From positions 41,445 through 105,444 of the forward strand of contig JBFWXS010000012.1 in assembly GCA_050187175.1 (NCBI GenBank): 64,000 bases of DNA, in the 5' to 3' direction. Below the pieces are notes generated by a model. It searched no databases and was not told where the DNA came from. It saw only the letters and a program-made list of their open reading frames with translations. This document shows, piece by piece, positions 1 through 7,955 of the stretch. Within the stretch, counting starts at the first letter, position 1. Each line of letters starts with the position of its first letter. The translations under genes and the position numbers were made by a program. Origin of the DNA: Zeimonas sp050187175 (lineage in GTDB: Bacteria > Pseudomonadota > Gammaproteobacteria > Burkholderiales > Burkholderiaceae_E).

Positions 1-1
1 C

Positions 2-583
2 CGCATCCGCCACTTCGAAGTGCGCGACGAGGCTACGCGCGACGCAGCGACGGGGCACTTCAACCTGTCGAAGACAGTGAATGTGCCCATGTCGTGCATG
101 CACTGCGAGGATGCCGACTGCGTCACGGTCTGTCCCACCGGCGCGTCGTACAAGCGCGCCGAGGACGGCATCGTGCTGGTCGATCCCGAGCGCTGCATGG
201 GCTGCAACTACTGCGCCTGGGCCTGCCCGTACGGCGCGCGCGAACTCGATCGCGAAGAGGGCGTGATGCGCAAGTGCACGCTGTGCGTCGACCGCATCTA
301 CGATCAGGCCCTGCCCGAAGCCGAGCGTCAGCCGGCCTGCGTGCTGGCCTGCCCCGCGCATGCGCGGCACTTCGGCGATTTCGACGATCCGGCGTCCAAG
401 GTGTCGACGCTGGTCGCCGAACGTGAGGGCGCGCCGCTGCTGCCGCAGCTCGACTACAAGCCGGTCAATCGCTATCTGCCGCCGCGCGAGGCGCCGGTGG
501 TGGATACCGCGGCCGTCGCCGCGGCAGCGCCGACGCTCAAGGAGCGGCTGGCCAAGATGGTCAATCGTGTGGTGTCGATCTGA
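2..583 (+). CDS. 4Fe-4S subunit of a membrane molybdoenzyme (SoeB/DmsB-like), 5' end cut off
   Basis: The frame is already open at the window edge, so the start lies outside; the GTG at 20 is probably an internal codon. Four cysteine clusters (beginning near nt 94, 193, 275 and 338) follow the pattern of the four-cluster ferredoxin subunits DmsB, PsrB and SoeB. These carry electrons between a molybdopterin catalytic subunit and a quinone-linked membrane anchor. The stop overlaps the start of an anchor gene by one base (TGATG), so the two are translationally coupled. A sulfate-type permease follows, which favours a cytoplasmic sulfite-oxidising SoeABC enzyme, but a DMSO- or polysulfide-reductase role cannot be excluded. 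The catalytic subunit should lie upstream of the window. Confidence 0.85.
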   Translation, partial: RIRHFEVRDEATRDAATGHFNLSKTVNVPMSCMHCEDADCVTVCPTGASYKRAEDGIVLVDPERCMGCNYCAWACPYGARELDREEGVMRKCTLCVDRIYDQALPEAERQPACVLACPAHARHFGDFDDPASKVSTLVAEREGAPLLPQLDYKPVNRYLPPREAPVVDTAAVAAAAPTLKERLAKMVNRVVSI

Positions 584-1515
584 TGAAGCCCGCATTCTCG
601 GTCATCTTCTTCACGGTCAGTTCGGGCGGCGGGCTCGGGCTGATGATCTGGCTGATTCTCGGGCGCTGGCTGTCCGGCGGTGTCGACGGTCCGCCGTTCT
701 GGGCCGGCGTCGGGCTGGCGGCAGCGCTGATCTCCGGCGGCCTGCTGTCGTCGACGCTGCATCTGGCCAATCCGCGCAATGCGTGGCGCGCGTTCTCGCG
801 CTTCCGCACGTCGTGGCTGTCGCGCGAGGGCGTGCTGTCGGTGCTGATCTATCCGCTGGCCGGCCTTTATCTGCTGGCGCTGCTGCGCGGCGACGCGACG
901 CTGGAATGGGTGACGGGCGGGCTGCTGCTGCTGCTGGCTGTCGCCGTGCTGTTCTGCACCGCGATGATTTACGCCTGCCTGAAGACGATTCCGCGCTGGC
1001 GCAACCCTTATACGAAGATCGCCTATCCGCTGTTCGGCCTCGCTTCCGGCGGGCTGCTGTGGCTGGCGCTGCGCGCTTGGGCGGTGTCGGGGGCATCGGC
1101 CGCGGCGTCCGGCCTGGATCCGTGGGTGATCGCCGCGCTGCTGCTGCTCGCCGCCGGTGCGGCGCTGAAGCTGCTGTACTGGAACGGCTTCGCCGACAGC
1201 GGCGAGGCGGGGCTGAGCAATACGCAGGCGCTGAACCTGAAGGGCAATGTGCGTCTGCTCGACGTCGGCCATACGCACGCCAACTTCCTCACCGACGAAT
1301 TCGGCTTCGTGCTGGCACGCGAGCGCGCGCGTCTGCTGAGGAGCGCGGCGATCGTGCTGGCCTTCGTGCTGCCTCTGCTGCTGCTGCTCTGGCGGCCGCA
1401 GGCCGCGCCCGTCGCCGCCTTGTTGTGCCTGATCGGGTTGCTGGTCGAGCGCTGGTTGTTCTTCGCCGAGGCGCAGCACGTGGTGAGGCTTTATCATGGC
1501 CAGCGGCGAATCTGA
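583..1515 (+). CDS. DmsC/SoeC-like membrane anchor subunit
   Basis: 310 residues with about eight hydrophobic segments and short loops, the layout of the DmsC/YnfH/SoeC anchor family. These proteins hold the Fe-S and molybdenum subunits on the inner membrane and exchange electrons with quinone. An N-terminal segment rich in Gly (residues 10-20) and a conserved-looking stretch HLANPRNAWRA near residue 66 fit the family. It starts on the last base of the Fe-S subunit's stop codon, so the pair is an operon. In SoeC proteins electrons flow from sulfite to quinone; in DmsC they flow the other way. Sequence alone does not settle the direction. Confidence 0.8.
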   Translation: MKPAFSVIFFTVSSGGGLGLMIWLILGRWLSGGVDGPPFWAGVGLAAALISGGLLSSTLHLANPRNAWRAFSRFRTSWLSREGVLSVLIYPLAGLYLLALLRGDATLEWVTGGLLLLLAVAVLFCTAMIYACLKTIPRWRNPYTKIAYPLFGLASGGLLWLALRAWAVSGASAAASGLDPWVIAALLLLAAGAALKLLYWNGFADSGEAGLSNTQALNLKGNVRLLDVGHTHANFLTDEFGFVLARERARLLRSAAIVLAFVLPLLLLLWRPQAAPVAALLCLIGLLVERWLFFAEAQHVVRLYHGQRRI

Positions 1516-1548
1516 CTGAACCCGGCCTGAACCCCGCGCGACCCGATC

Positions 1549-2850
1549 TTGCGACACGACACGGCAGCCAGCGGCATCTGGCATAGGCTGCAGCCCCATC
1601 TGCCATTCCTTGCCTGGATCGGCCTGCTGCGCGACCGGCGCGTGCTGCGCGCCGACCTGATGGCCGGTCTGACCGGCGCGATCGTGGTGCTGCCGCAGGG
1701 CGTCGCGTTCGCGACGCTGGCCGGCATGCCGCCGCAGTACGGGCTGTACAGCGCGATGGTGCCGTGCATAGTGGCCGCGCTGTTCGGCGCCAGCCGCATG
1801 ATGGTCACGGGTCCGGCCAACGCGATCTCGCTGACCGTGCTGAGCCTGATCGCGCCGCTCGCGGTCGCCGGCTCCGACGACTACGTACGGCTGGTGCTGA
1901 CGCTGACCTTCATGGTCGCGTGCTGGCAGCTGCTGATCGGCTGGGCAGGCCTGGGTCGCATGGTCGATCGAGTGCCGCACAGCGTGATCGTGGGCTTCAC
2001 GGCCGGTGCAGCGGTGCTGATCGTCAATTCGCAGGTGCGCAATCTGTTCGGCTTCGACTGGCCGCGCGGGATGTCCGTCTGGCAGACGCTGCAGCGCCTG
2101 GTCGAGGATCTCGGCCGCCTAGATTGGCCCACCACGCTGGTATCGGCCGTGACGGTGCTCGCCTGCGTGCTGGCCAAGCCGTGGAACGGCCGTGTGCCGT
2201 ACATGCTGGTCGGCGTGCTCGCCGGCGGCCTGTTCGCCGCCGTCATGCCGCTGTTCTGGAGCGGCTTTGCGGTGGCTTCGGTCGAGCGGCTGCCCGGTGC
2301 CTTGCCGCCGCTGTCGGCGCCCGACCTGTCGCTGGACACGCTGCGCATGCTGTTCATGCCCTCGCTGGTGATGACGCTGCTGGCGCTTGCCGAAGCGATC
2401 TCCATTGCCCGCGCGATCGCCGTGAAGACCGGCACGACGCTGGACGGCAACCGCGAGGTGATCGGCCAGGGGCTGGCCAATTTCGCGGGCTCGTTCTTCT
2501 CGTCGTATCCGGCCAGCGGCTCGTTCAACCGTTCGGGCGTGAATGTCGCCGCCGGTGCGCGGACGCCGTTCTCCGCAGTCTCGGCGGCGCTGTTCCTGGT
2601 GCTGCTGCTCGCCTTCGTGGCGCCGCTATCGAAGTGGCTGCCGCTGGCTGCCGTGGCGGGCATCCTGCTGATGGTCGCGATCGGGCTCATCGATCTGCGC
2701 GAGATCCGCCATATAGCCGCTCACGACCGCCGCGACGCGCTGGTGATGGCGACGACTTTCGTGCTGGTGCTGGCGATTCCGCTGGAGTGGGCCATTCTGG
2801 CCGGCATCGCCGCGCACTGGCTGCTCGGCAAGGCGATGCGCAGGGACTAG
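1549..2850 (+). CDS. SulP-family sulfate/anion permease without STAS domain
   Basis: 433 residues, almost entirely transmembrane (about 10-12 segments). It carries SulP hallmarks: ADLMAGLTGAIVVLPQGVAFA near residue 36, GLYSAMVP near residue 66, and MVTGPANAIS near residue 84. SulP proteins move sulfate, bicarbonate or other anions. Most carry a cytoplasmic STAS domain after the membrane part; this one stops at residue 433 directly after the last segment, so the STAS domain is absent. The chosen start is a TTG 33 bases after the anchor gene; no strong ribosome site is visible. Its place behind a possible sulfite-oxidising enzyme suggests sulfate or sulfite movement. The ion is inferred. Confidence 0.85.
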   Translation: MRHDTAASGIWHRLQPHLPFLAWIGLLRDRRVLRADLMAGLTGAIVVLPQGVAFATLAGMPPQYGLYSAMVPCIVAALFGASRMMVTGPANAISLTVLSLIAPLAVAGSDDYVRLVLTLTFMVACWQLLIGWAGLGRMVDRVPHSVIVGFTAGAAVLIVNSQVRNLFGFDWPRGMSVWQTLQRLVEDLGRLDWPTTLVSAVTVLACVLAKPWNGRVPYMLVGVLAGGLFAAVMPLFWSGFAVASVERLPGALPPLSAPDLSLDTLRMLFMPSLVMTLLALAEAISIARAIAVKTGTTLDGNREVIGQGLANFAGSFFSSYPASGSFNRSGVNVAAGARTPFSAVSAALFLVLLLAFVAPLSKWLPLAAVAGILLMVAIGLIDLREIRHIAAHDRRDALVMATTFVLVLAIPLEWAILAGIAAHWLLGKAMRRD

Positions 2851-2899
2851 CTGGCCGGGCCAGGCCAGGCCGCCGGGCCGATCGTTGCAACACATCTGC

Positions 2900-2905
2900 T
2901 AAAAT
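2900..2905 (+). promoter_or_regulatory. possible -10 element (TAAAAT) ahead of the OmpA-like gene
   Basis: A TAAAAT hexamer in an otherwise GC-rich spacer, 88 bases before the ATG at 2993. The same hexamer precedes xseB (16292) and yajQ (23152, minus strand). No convincing -35 box is seen 16-18 bases upstream. Confidence 0.3.
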
Positions 2906-2992
2906 CACGGTTCCCCTCGATCGGAGCGCAACGCACGGCCGCTGCAGGCTTGGCCGTCGGAGGCGCTCGTCTCGCAAGCAAGGAGACCGCTG

Positions 2993-3490
2993 ATGCAACC
3001 GAAGCGTCTTTCGGGTGTCGAACCCCATGCTGCCGGCGCCGCCGGGGCTGCGGTCGATTCGCCCGCCGTCGAGGTCAAGGAGCCGCCGACGCCGATGAAA
3101 GTGTATTTCGACGGCGATTCGGTGGACGTGGCCGAGCAGTTCCATGAATCGATCCGCCTGCAGGCCGAGCGCTTCGTCGCCGGGCCGGGCGGAACCCTGG
3201 TCGTTTCCGGCCATGCCAATCCGGCGGATGCCGAGGACGACGCGGTGCGCCTGAGCATGGACCGCACCGGCGCGGTGGCGCAGCTGCTCGAACGCTTCGG
3301 CGTGCAGAGCCACCGGATCATCCGCGTCAGCCACGCCACTGCAACGGGCGACGAGGCCGGCCGGCAGCCGGCGGCGAGCTGCGCGACGCTTGCCGGCGAG
3401 CAGCGCCGCTATGTCGAGATCCGCCTGGGCGGGCTGATGCCGCGCCAGACGGTGTGGTCGCAGCGCACGAAGAAGGCGGCCAAGCGCTGA
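2993..3490 (+). CDS. small cytoplasmic-type OmpA-like domain protein
   Basis: 165 residues. Residues 35-150 resemble an OmpA C-terminal (peptidoglycan-associating) domain: VYFDGDSVDV, then VVSGHANPADAEDDAVRLSMDR, then AVAQLLERFGV. Canonical OmpA-like domains have a Gly-x-(Thr/Ser)-Asp step and an Arg in the second helix; here the step is GHANPA and the helix is altered, so peptidoglycan binding is uncertain. There is no signal peptide or lipobox. If exported it would need another route, or the start may be wrong. Function unknown; the family assignment is moderate. Confidence 0.6.
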   Translation: MQPKRLSGVEPHAAGAAGAAVDSPAVEVKEPPTPMKVYFDGDSVDVAEQFHESIRLQAERFVAGPGGTLVVSGHANPADAEDDAVRLSMDRTGAVAQLLERFGVQSHRIIRVSHATATGDEAGRQPAASCATLAGEQRRYVEIRLGGLMPRQTVWSQRTKKAAKR

Positions 3491-3517
3491 CCTACCGCGG
3501 CCGAGCGCTGACCCGCC
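3476..3517 (+). repeat. tandem 21-bp duplication copying the stop codon
   Basis: Two adjacent 21-base units (3476-3496 and 3497-3517) match at 18 of 21 positions. Each contains GCGCTGACC, and the second TGA (3509-3511) is in frame with the first (3488-3490), giving a back-up stop seven codons later. Similar modules end three other genes in the window. Confidence 0.7.
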
Positions 3518-3620
3518 GGCGTTCGCGCCGGGCAGCACCGCGCCGGTCAGCGCCGCGCAGGACAGCGAAGCACTCTCCCGTCGGCCGGAGTCCAGGCCCA
3601 CCGCGAACCGAAGCCCGCCG

Positions 3621-6092
3621 ATGTCGAATCTGCTCGCCAACCTGAACGAACAGCAGCTGGCCGCCGTCACGCTGCCGGCGCAGCACGCGCTGATCCTGGC
3701 CGGCGCCGGCAGCGGCAAGACGCGCGTGCTGACCACGCGCATCGCATGGCTGCTGTCGACGCGGCAGGTCGGGCCGCAGGGAATCTTCGCCGTCACGTTC
3801 ACGAACAAAGCCGCGCGCGAAATGATGACGCGCTTGTCGGCGATGCTGCCGATCAACACGCGCGGCATGTGGATAGGCACCTTCCACGGCCTGGCCAACC
3901 GGATGCTTCGCGCGCACCATCGCGATGCCGGGCTGCCGCAGACCTTCCAGATCCTCGATTCGCAGGACCAGCTCGCGTCGATCAAGCGGCTGCTGAAGGG
4001 CCTGAACGTCGACGACGAGAAGTACCCGCCGAAGAATCTGCAGTACTTCATCAATTCGGCCAAGGAAGACGGCCGGCGCGCGAAGGACGTCGAAGTCTAC
4101 GACGACTACAACCGCCGCTTCGTCGAGCTGTACGCGGCCTACGACGAGCAATGCCAGCGCGAGGGCGTCGTCGACTTCGCCGAGCTGCTGCTGCGCAGCT
4201 ACGAGCTGCTGGAACGCAACCATCTGCTGCGCGAGCACTACCAGCAGCGCTTCCGGCACATTCTCGTCGACGAGTTCCAGGACACGAACGTCTTGCAGTA
4301 TCGCTGGCTGAAGCTGCTGGCCGGCGAGCAGTCCGTGGTATTCGCGGTCGGCGACGACGATCAGAGCATCTACGCGTTCCGCGGCGCGAACGTGGCGAAC
4401 ATGGCGGCCTTCGAGCGCGAGTTCCGCGTCAGCAACCTGATCAAGCTCGAACAGAACTATCGTTCGCACGGCAACATCCTGAACTGCGCCAATGCGCTGA
4501 TCTCGAACAACAGCCGCCGCCTCGGCAAGAACCTGTGGACTGACGCCGGCGACGGCGAGCCGATACGCATCTACGAGTCGATGACCGACGGCCAGGAGGC
4601 GCAGTGGCTGGTCGACGAGGTGCGCAGCCTGGTCGGCGAGGGCTGGATGCGCAATGACGTCGCCGTGCTGTACCGCTCCAATGCGCAGTCGCGCGTCATC
4701 GAACACGCGCTGTTCTCGGCCGGCATTCCGTACCGCGTCTATGGCGGCCTGCGCTTCTTCGAGCGCGCCGAGATCAAGCATGCGCTGGCGTATCTGCGGC
4801 TGCTGGAGAATCCCAACGACGACGGCGCCTTCCTGCGCGTCGTGAACTTCCCGGCGCGCGGCATAGGCGCGCGCACGCTCGAGCAGCTGCAGGACGCGGC
4901 ACGGGCCGCCAACCTGAGTCTGTTCGCCGCCGTCGATTCGCTGAGCGGCGCCGCGGCGGGCAAGCTGGGGGCCTTCGTGCAGCTGATCCGCCGCCTGCGC
5001 GACGACACGCGCTCGCTGCCGCTGGCCGACGTGGTCGAGCACGTGATCGAACGCAGCAGTCTCGTCGCGCACTACCAGAACGAGAAGGAAGGACAGGACC
5101 GCATCGAGAACCTGCGCGAGCTGGTCAACGCGGCGGCCGCGTTCCTGGGCGAAGAAGGGATAGCGCAGGACGTGCCGGCCAACCTGGGCGTGAGCCGCGA
5201 AGCCGGGCCGGTGGACATCGCTGAGCCGGGCGCCGCCGTGCCAGGTGCCGCTGCGCCGGGCGTCGCTACGCCGGGCGTCGCTACGCCGGGCGTCGCTACG
5301 CCGGATCCCTCGACGCTGGCCGCTCCGGAGTCCGACGCGGGCGACGCGCAGGCGCTCGTCACCGTCGAGCCCATCGCCGTGCAGATCACGCCGCTGGCGG
5401 CCTTCTTGTCGCACGCGTCGCTGGAAGCCGGCGAGAACCAGGCCGGCGAGGGCAGCGATGCGGTGCAGCTGATGACGGTCCATTCGGCCAAGGGGCTGGA
5501 GTTCGACGCGGTGTTCATCACCGGCCTCGAAGAGGGATTGTTTCCCCACGAGAATTCCAGCTCGGAAGTCGAGGGGCTCGAAGAGGAGCGGCGTCTCATG
5601 TACGTCGCCATCACGCGCGCGCGGCAGCGTCTGTACATGTCGTTCTCGCAGACCCGCATGCTGCACGGCCAGACGCGCTACAACCTGCGTTCGCGCTTCC
5701 TCGAAGAGCTGCCGCAGGGCCTGCTGAAGTGGCTGACGCCCAAGTTCGCCGCCGCGCCTGTCCGCGAGGGCTGGGGCGGCGCCTGGGAGGGTTTCGGCGG
5801 CGGCGCGCAGCGCGGCGCCGGCCGCGGCTATGGCCGCGACGCGGGGCGGGCGGGATCGCCGCGCGACAGCGATGTCGGGCGGCTGTCGAGCGCCGAGCAG
5901 CGCGCGGCCGCGCGCTTCGACCGCGGCGTCAAGTTCCGCGTCGGCCAGAGCGTGGCGCACGCGAAGTTCGGCGAGGGTGTGATCGTCAGCGTCGAGGGCA
6001 GCGGCGACGACGCGCGCGTGCAGGTCAATTTCGGCCGGGCCGGCGTGAAATGGCTGGCGCTGTCGGTGGCCAAGCTCGAGGCGGTGGGCTGA
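3621..6092 (+). CDS. uvrD: DNA helicase II UvrD
   Basis: 823 residues, superfamily 1A helicase that unwinds DNA 3' to 5' in nucleotide-excision and mismatch repair. Motifs in order: Walker A AGAGSGKT near residue 28, AVTFTNKAA near 56, VDEFQDTN near 216, GDDDQSIYAFRG near 244, LEQNYRS near 276, LMTVHSAKGLEF near 615, and YVAITRAR near 660. The last 50 residues (HAKFGEGVIVSVEG and following) form the Tudor-like RNA-polymerase-contacting domain of UvrD/PcrA. E. coli UvrD has 720 residues. The extra length includes an Ala/Pro/Val-rich insert near residues 530-590 containing PGVAT three times, and a Gly/Arg-rich stretch near 715-745. No clear ribosome site precedes the ATG. Confidence 0.95.
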   Translation: MSNLLANLNEQQLAAVTLPAQHALILAGAGSGKTRVLTTRIAWLLSTRQVGPQGIFAVTFTNKAAREMMTRLSAMLPINTRGMWIGTFHGLANRMLRAHHRDAGLPQTFQILDSQDQLASIKRLLKGLNVDDEKYPPKNLQYFINSAKEDGRRAKDVEVYDDYNRRFVELYAAYDEQCQREGVVDFAELLLRSYELLERNHLLREHYQQRFRHILVDEFQDTNVLQYRWLKLLAGEQSVVFAVGDDDQSIYAFRGANVANMAAFEREFRVSNLIKLEQNYRSHGNILNCANALISNNSRRLGKNLWTDAGDGEPIRIYESMTDGQEAQWLVDEVRSLVGEGWMRNDVAVLYRSNAQSRVIEHALFSAGIPYRVYGGLRFFERAEIKHALAYLRLLENPNDDGAFLRVVNFPARGIGARTLEQLQDAARAANLSLFAAVDSLSGAAAGKLGAFVQLIRRLRDDTRSLPLADVVEHVIERSSLVAHYQNEKEGQDRIENLRELVNAAAAFLGEEGIAQDVPANLGVSREAGPVDIAEPGAAVPGAAAPGVATPGVATPGVATPDPSTLAAPESDAGDAQALVTVEPIAVQITPLAAFLSHASLEAGENQAGEGSDAVQLMTVHSAKGLEFDAVFITGLEEGLFPHENSSSEVEGLEEERRLMYVAITRARQRLYMSFSQTRMLHGQTRYNLRSRFLEELPQGLLKWLTPKFAAAPVREGWGGAWEGFGGGAQRGAGRGYGRDAGRAGSPRDSDVGRLSSAEQRAAARFDRGVKFRVGQSVAHAKFGEGVIVSVEGSGDDARVQVNFGRAGVKWLALSVAKLEAVG
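5256..5300 (+). repeat. three perfect 15-bp tandem repeats inside uvrD
   Basis: The unit CCGGGCGTCGCTACG occurs three times without mismatch and encodes PGVAT each time; degenerate copies (PGAAV, PGAAA) precede it. Because the period is a multiple of three, copy-number change by slippage would not break the helicase frame. Confidence 0.9.
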
Positions 6093-6099
6093 GCCGGCC

Positions 6100-6870
6100 T
6101 CAGTCGCCGACCACCGCGTCGCGGTAGGTCGGCCAGAATGAACAATAAACGGTGGTCAGCAGGATCAGCGACAGCGGCGACATGACTGCCGACAGCAGCA
6201 TCGGGCTGCCGCCGAGCAGGCCCTGCATCAGCCGCACCAGCAGCGCCGCGGCCAGGCCTATGCCGAGCCAGCCGGCGGCGTAGACCAGGAAGGCGCGGCG
6301 ATTGCGCAGCACGCCGACGAAGCTGTAGAACAGCGCGCGCCGCACCGGGACGCCGTTCCACGCCACGAACAGCGGCGCGTACCACATGGCCATCTGCACC
6401 GGCGTGTAGAGCACCAGGAAGACCAGCGCGGGCCGGATCAGCGATGCATCCTGCAGCGCCGGATCGTCGGCGCCGATCTGGCCGGTGGCCACGCGCATCA
6501 ACGTGCCGTCGTCGGTCATCGCCGACAGCGTCAAGGCCAGGATCGTGACCAGTGCATTGAAGCCGCCCAGCATCAGCAGCGGCCGCACCGCACGGCCGCC
6601 TTGTTCGCGAAAGGCGCTGAACAGCATGCCGGGCGTGGGCGTCTGGCCTTCGTCGGCGCTGCGCACCGCCCGCATCAGGCCGGCCATCAGCGCCGGCGTC
6701 AGCACGAGCGGCGCCACCGAGCCGGCCAGCGGGATCAGCACGGACAGCGACAGCAGGAACAGATTCATGAAGGTCAGCGCCAGCAGCGCGATCGGCTGCC
6801 GGCGCAGTAGACGGAATCCCTCCTTGACCCAGGACCAGCCGGTGATTGCGGGGAGCGGATTGATCTGCAT
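6100..6870 (-). CDS. BPSS1780-family multi-pass membrane protein
   Basis: 256 residues with about six hydrophobic segments. The N-terminus (MQINPLPAITGWSWVKEGF) and LTPALMAGLMRAVR near residue 78 are typical of the BPSS1780 membrane family seen in Burkholderiales. The function of the family is not established. It lies 19 bases downstream of thrB on the same strand and converges on uvrD with only 7 bases between stops. Confidence 0.7.
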   Translation of the reverse strand: MQINPLPAITGWSWVKEGFRLLRRQPIALLALTFMNLFLLSLSVLIPLAGSVAPLVLTPALMAGLMRAVRSADEGQTPTPGMLFSAFREQGGRAVRPLLMLGGFNALVTILALTLSAMTDDGTLMRVATGQIGADDPALQDASLIRPALVFLVLYTPVQMAMWYAPLFVAWNGVPVRRALFYSFVGVLRNRRAFLVYAAGWLGIGLAAALLVRLMQGLLGGSPMLLSAVMSPLSLILLTTVYCSFWPTYRDAVVGD

Positions 6871-6889
6871 GATGGGTGGAGGATAGGCG

Positions 6890-7858
6890 CTAGACGGGCA
6901 GCGGCGGCACGCCGCGGCGGCGCGCGCGCAGGATGCGCTCGAAATGGGCGGGGTCCTTCGGCGTCACCATTTCGGCCGGGCGCGGCAGGTGCAGGTCGAA
7001 CAGCCGCGACAGCCAGAAGCGCAGGGCGCCGGCGCGCAGCATCATCGGCCAGGCCTGCCGTTCGGCCCCGGTGGGCGAGCGGACGTCGCGATAGGCGTCC
7101 AGCAGCGCGCTCAGCCGCGGGCCGTCGAATTCGCCGCTGGCGTCGTCCACGCACCAGTCATTGGCGGTGACGGCCAGGTCGAACAGCCAGGTGTCGACGC
7201 CGGCGAAGTAGAAGTCGATGACGCCGCCCAGCACCGGCCCGTCGGGGCCGCGCTCGAATAGCACGTTGTCGCGGAACAGATCCGCATGCACCGGGCTGGC
7301 CGGCAGCGCCGCGTACAGCGGCCCCGCGGCGAAGGCCTGCTGCGCTGCCAGCTCGTCGCGCAGCAGCTCGCCCTGGCCGGCGGCGAGAAAGGGCAGCACC
7401 TGCGGCACCGTGCGCGTCCACCAGTCCAGGCCGCGCAGGTTCGGCAGGCCGCCGGGGAAATCGCGCGCGGCGCCGTGCATGCGCGCCAGCACGCTGCCGA
7501 CCGCGGCGCAGTGCTGCGGCTCCGGTTCCATGTCGGCGCGGCCCGGCAGCAGCGTGACCAGCGCCGCCGGCTTGCCGTTCAGATGCTGCAGCAGGCTGCC
7601 GTCGCGGTCGGGCAGCGGGTCGGGGCACGGGATGCCGCGGTGCGCGAGATGGCGCATCAGGTTCAGGTAGAACGGCAGCTCTTCGGGCGACAGCCGCTCG
7701 AACAGCGTCAGCACGTAGCGGCCGCGGCTGGTGGTGACGAAGAAATTGCTGTTCTCGATGCCCGAGGCGATGCCTTGCAGCGACTGCAGGTCGCCCAGGT
7801 CGTAGCGCTGGAGCCAGATCGCGAGTTCGTCGCGGGTGACGGGCGTGAAGACGGCCAT
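6890..7858 (-). CDS. thrB: homoserine kinase (ThrB, aminoglycoside-phosphotransferase type)
   Basis: 322 residues. Phosphorylates L-homoserine for threonine synthesis. It belongs to the choline-kinase/APH-fold homoserine kinases, not the GHMP type of E. coli. The N-terminus MAVFTPVTRDELAIWLQRYD and GIENSNFFV near residue 33 are characteristic. The catalytic loop VHADLFRDNVLF (near 192) and the metal-binding GVIDFYFAG (near 214) are intact. It starts 97 bases beyond the LOG-family stop, with a strong hairpin between them. Confidence 0.92.
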   Translation of the reverse strand: MAVFTPVTRDELAIWLQRYDLGDLQSLQGIASGIENSNFFVTTSRGRYVLTLFERLSPEELPFYLNLMRHLAHRGIPCPDPLPDRDGSLLQHLNGKPAALVTLLPGRADMEPEPQHCAAVGSVLARMHGAARDFPGGLPNLRGLDWWTRTVPQVLPFLAAGQGELLRDELAAQQAFAAGPLYAALPASPVHADLFRDNVLFERGPDGPVLGGVIDFYFAGVDTWLFDLAVTANDWCVDDASGEFDGPRLSALLDAYRDVRSPTGAERQAWPMMLRAGALRFWLSRLFDLHLPRPAEMVTPKDPAHFERILRARRRGVPPLPV

Positions 7859-7914
7859 GACCGTAGTATCGGCGAAGAAGTGACGAAGAGTGACGAAGAG
7901 GTGGCGGGACGGAT

Positions 7915-7951
7915 GCGGCCGTCCTTGCGCGGCGCCGGCAAGGACGGCCGC
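7915..7951 (-). terminator. 13-bp perfect hairpin after the LOG gene
   Basis: Arms 7915-7927 and 7939-7951 are exact reverse complements around an 11-base loop, beginning 5 bases past the LOG-family stop (7956-7958). No T-run follows on the minus strand, so it may act as an RNA 3'-end stabiliser or weak terminator and not as a canonical intrinsic terminator. Confidence 0.6.
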
Positions 7952-7955
7952 GCGT

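Noticed and set aside
472..1980. A 502-codon minus-strand open frame over the anchor and SulP genes
   Set aside because: Low-complexity Gln/Arg/His translation with no recognisable domain; the plus-strand genes have clear families and coupled starts.
3492..5960. An 822-codon minus-strand open frame across uvrD
   Set aside because: Mirror of the uvrD codon pattern; includes repeats such as RRSDARRSDA that are only the complement of the PGVAT repeats.
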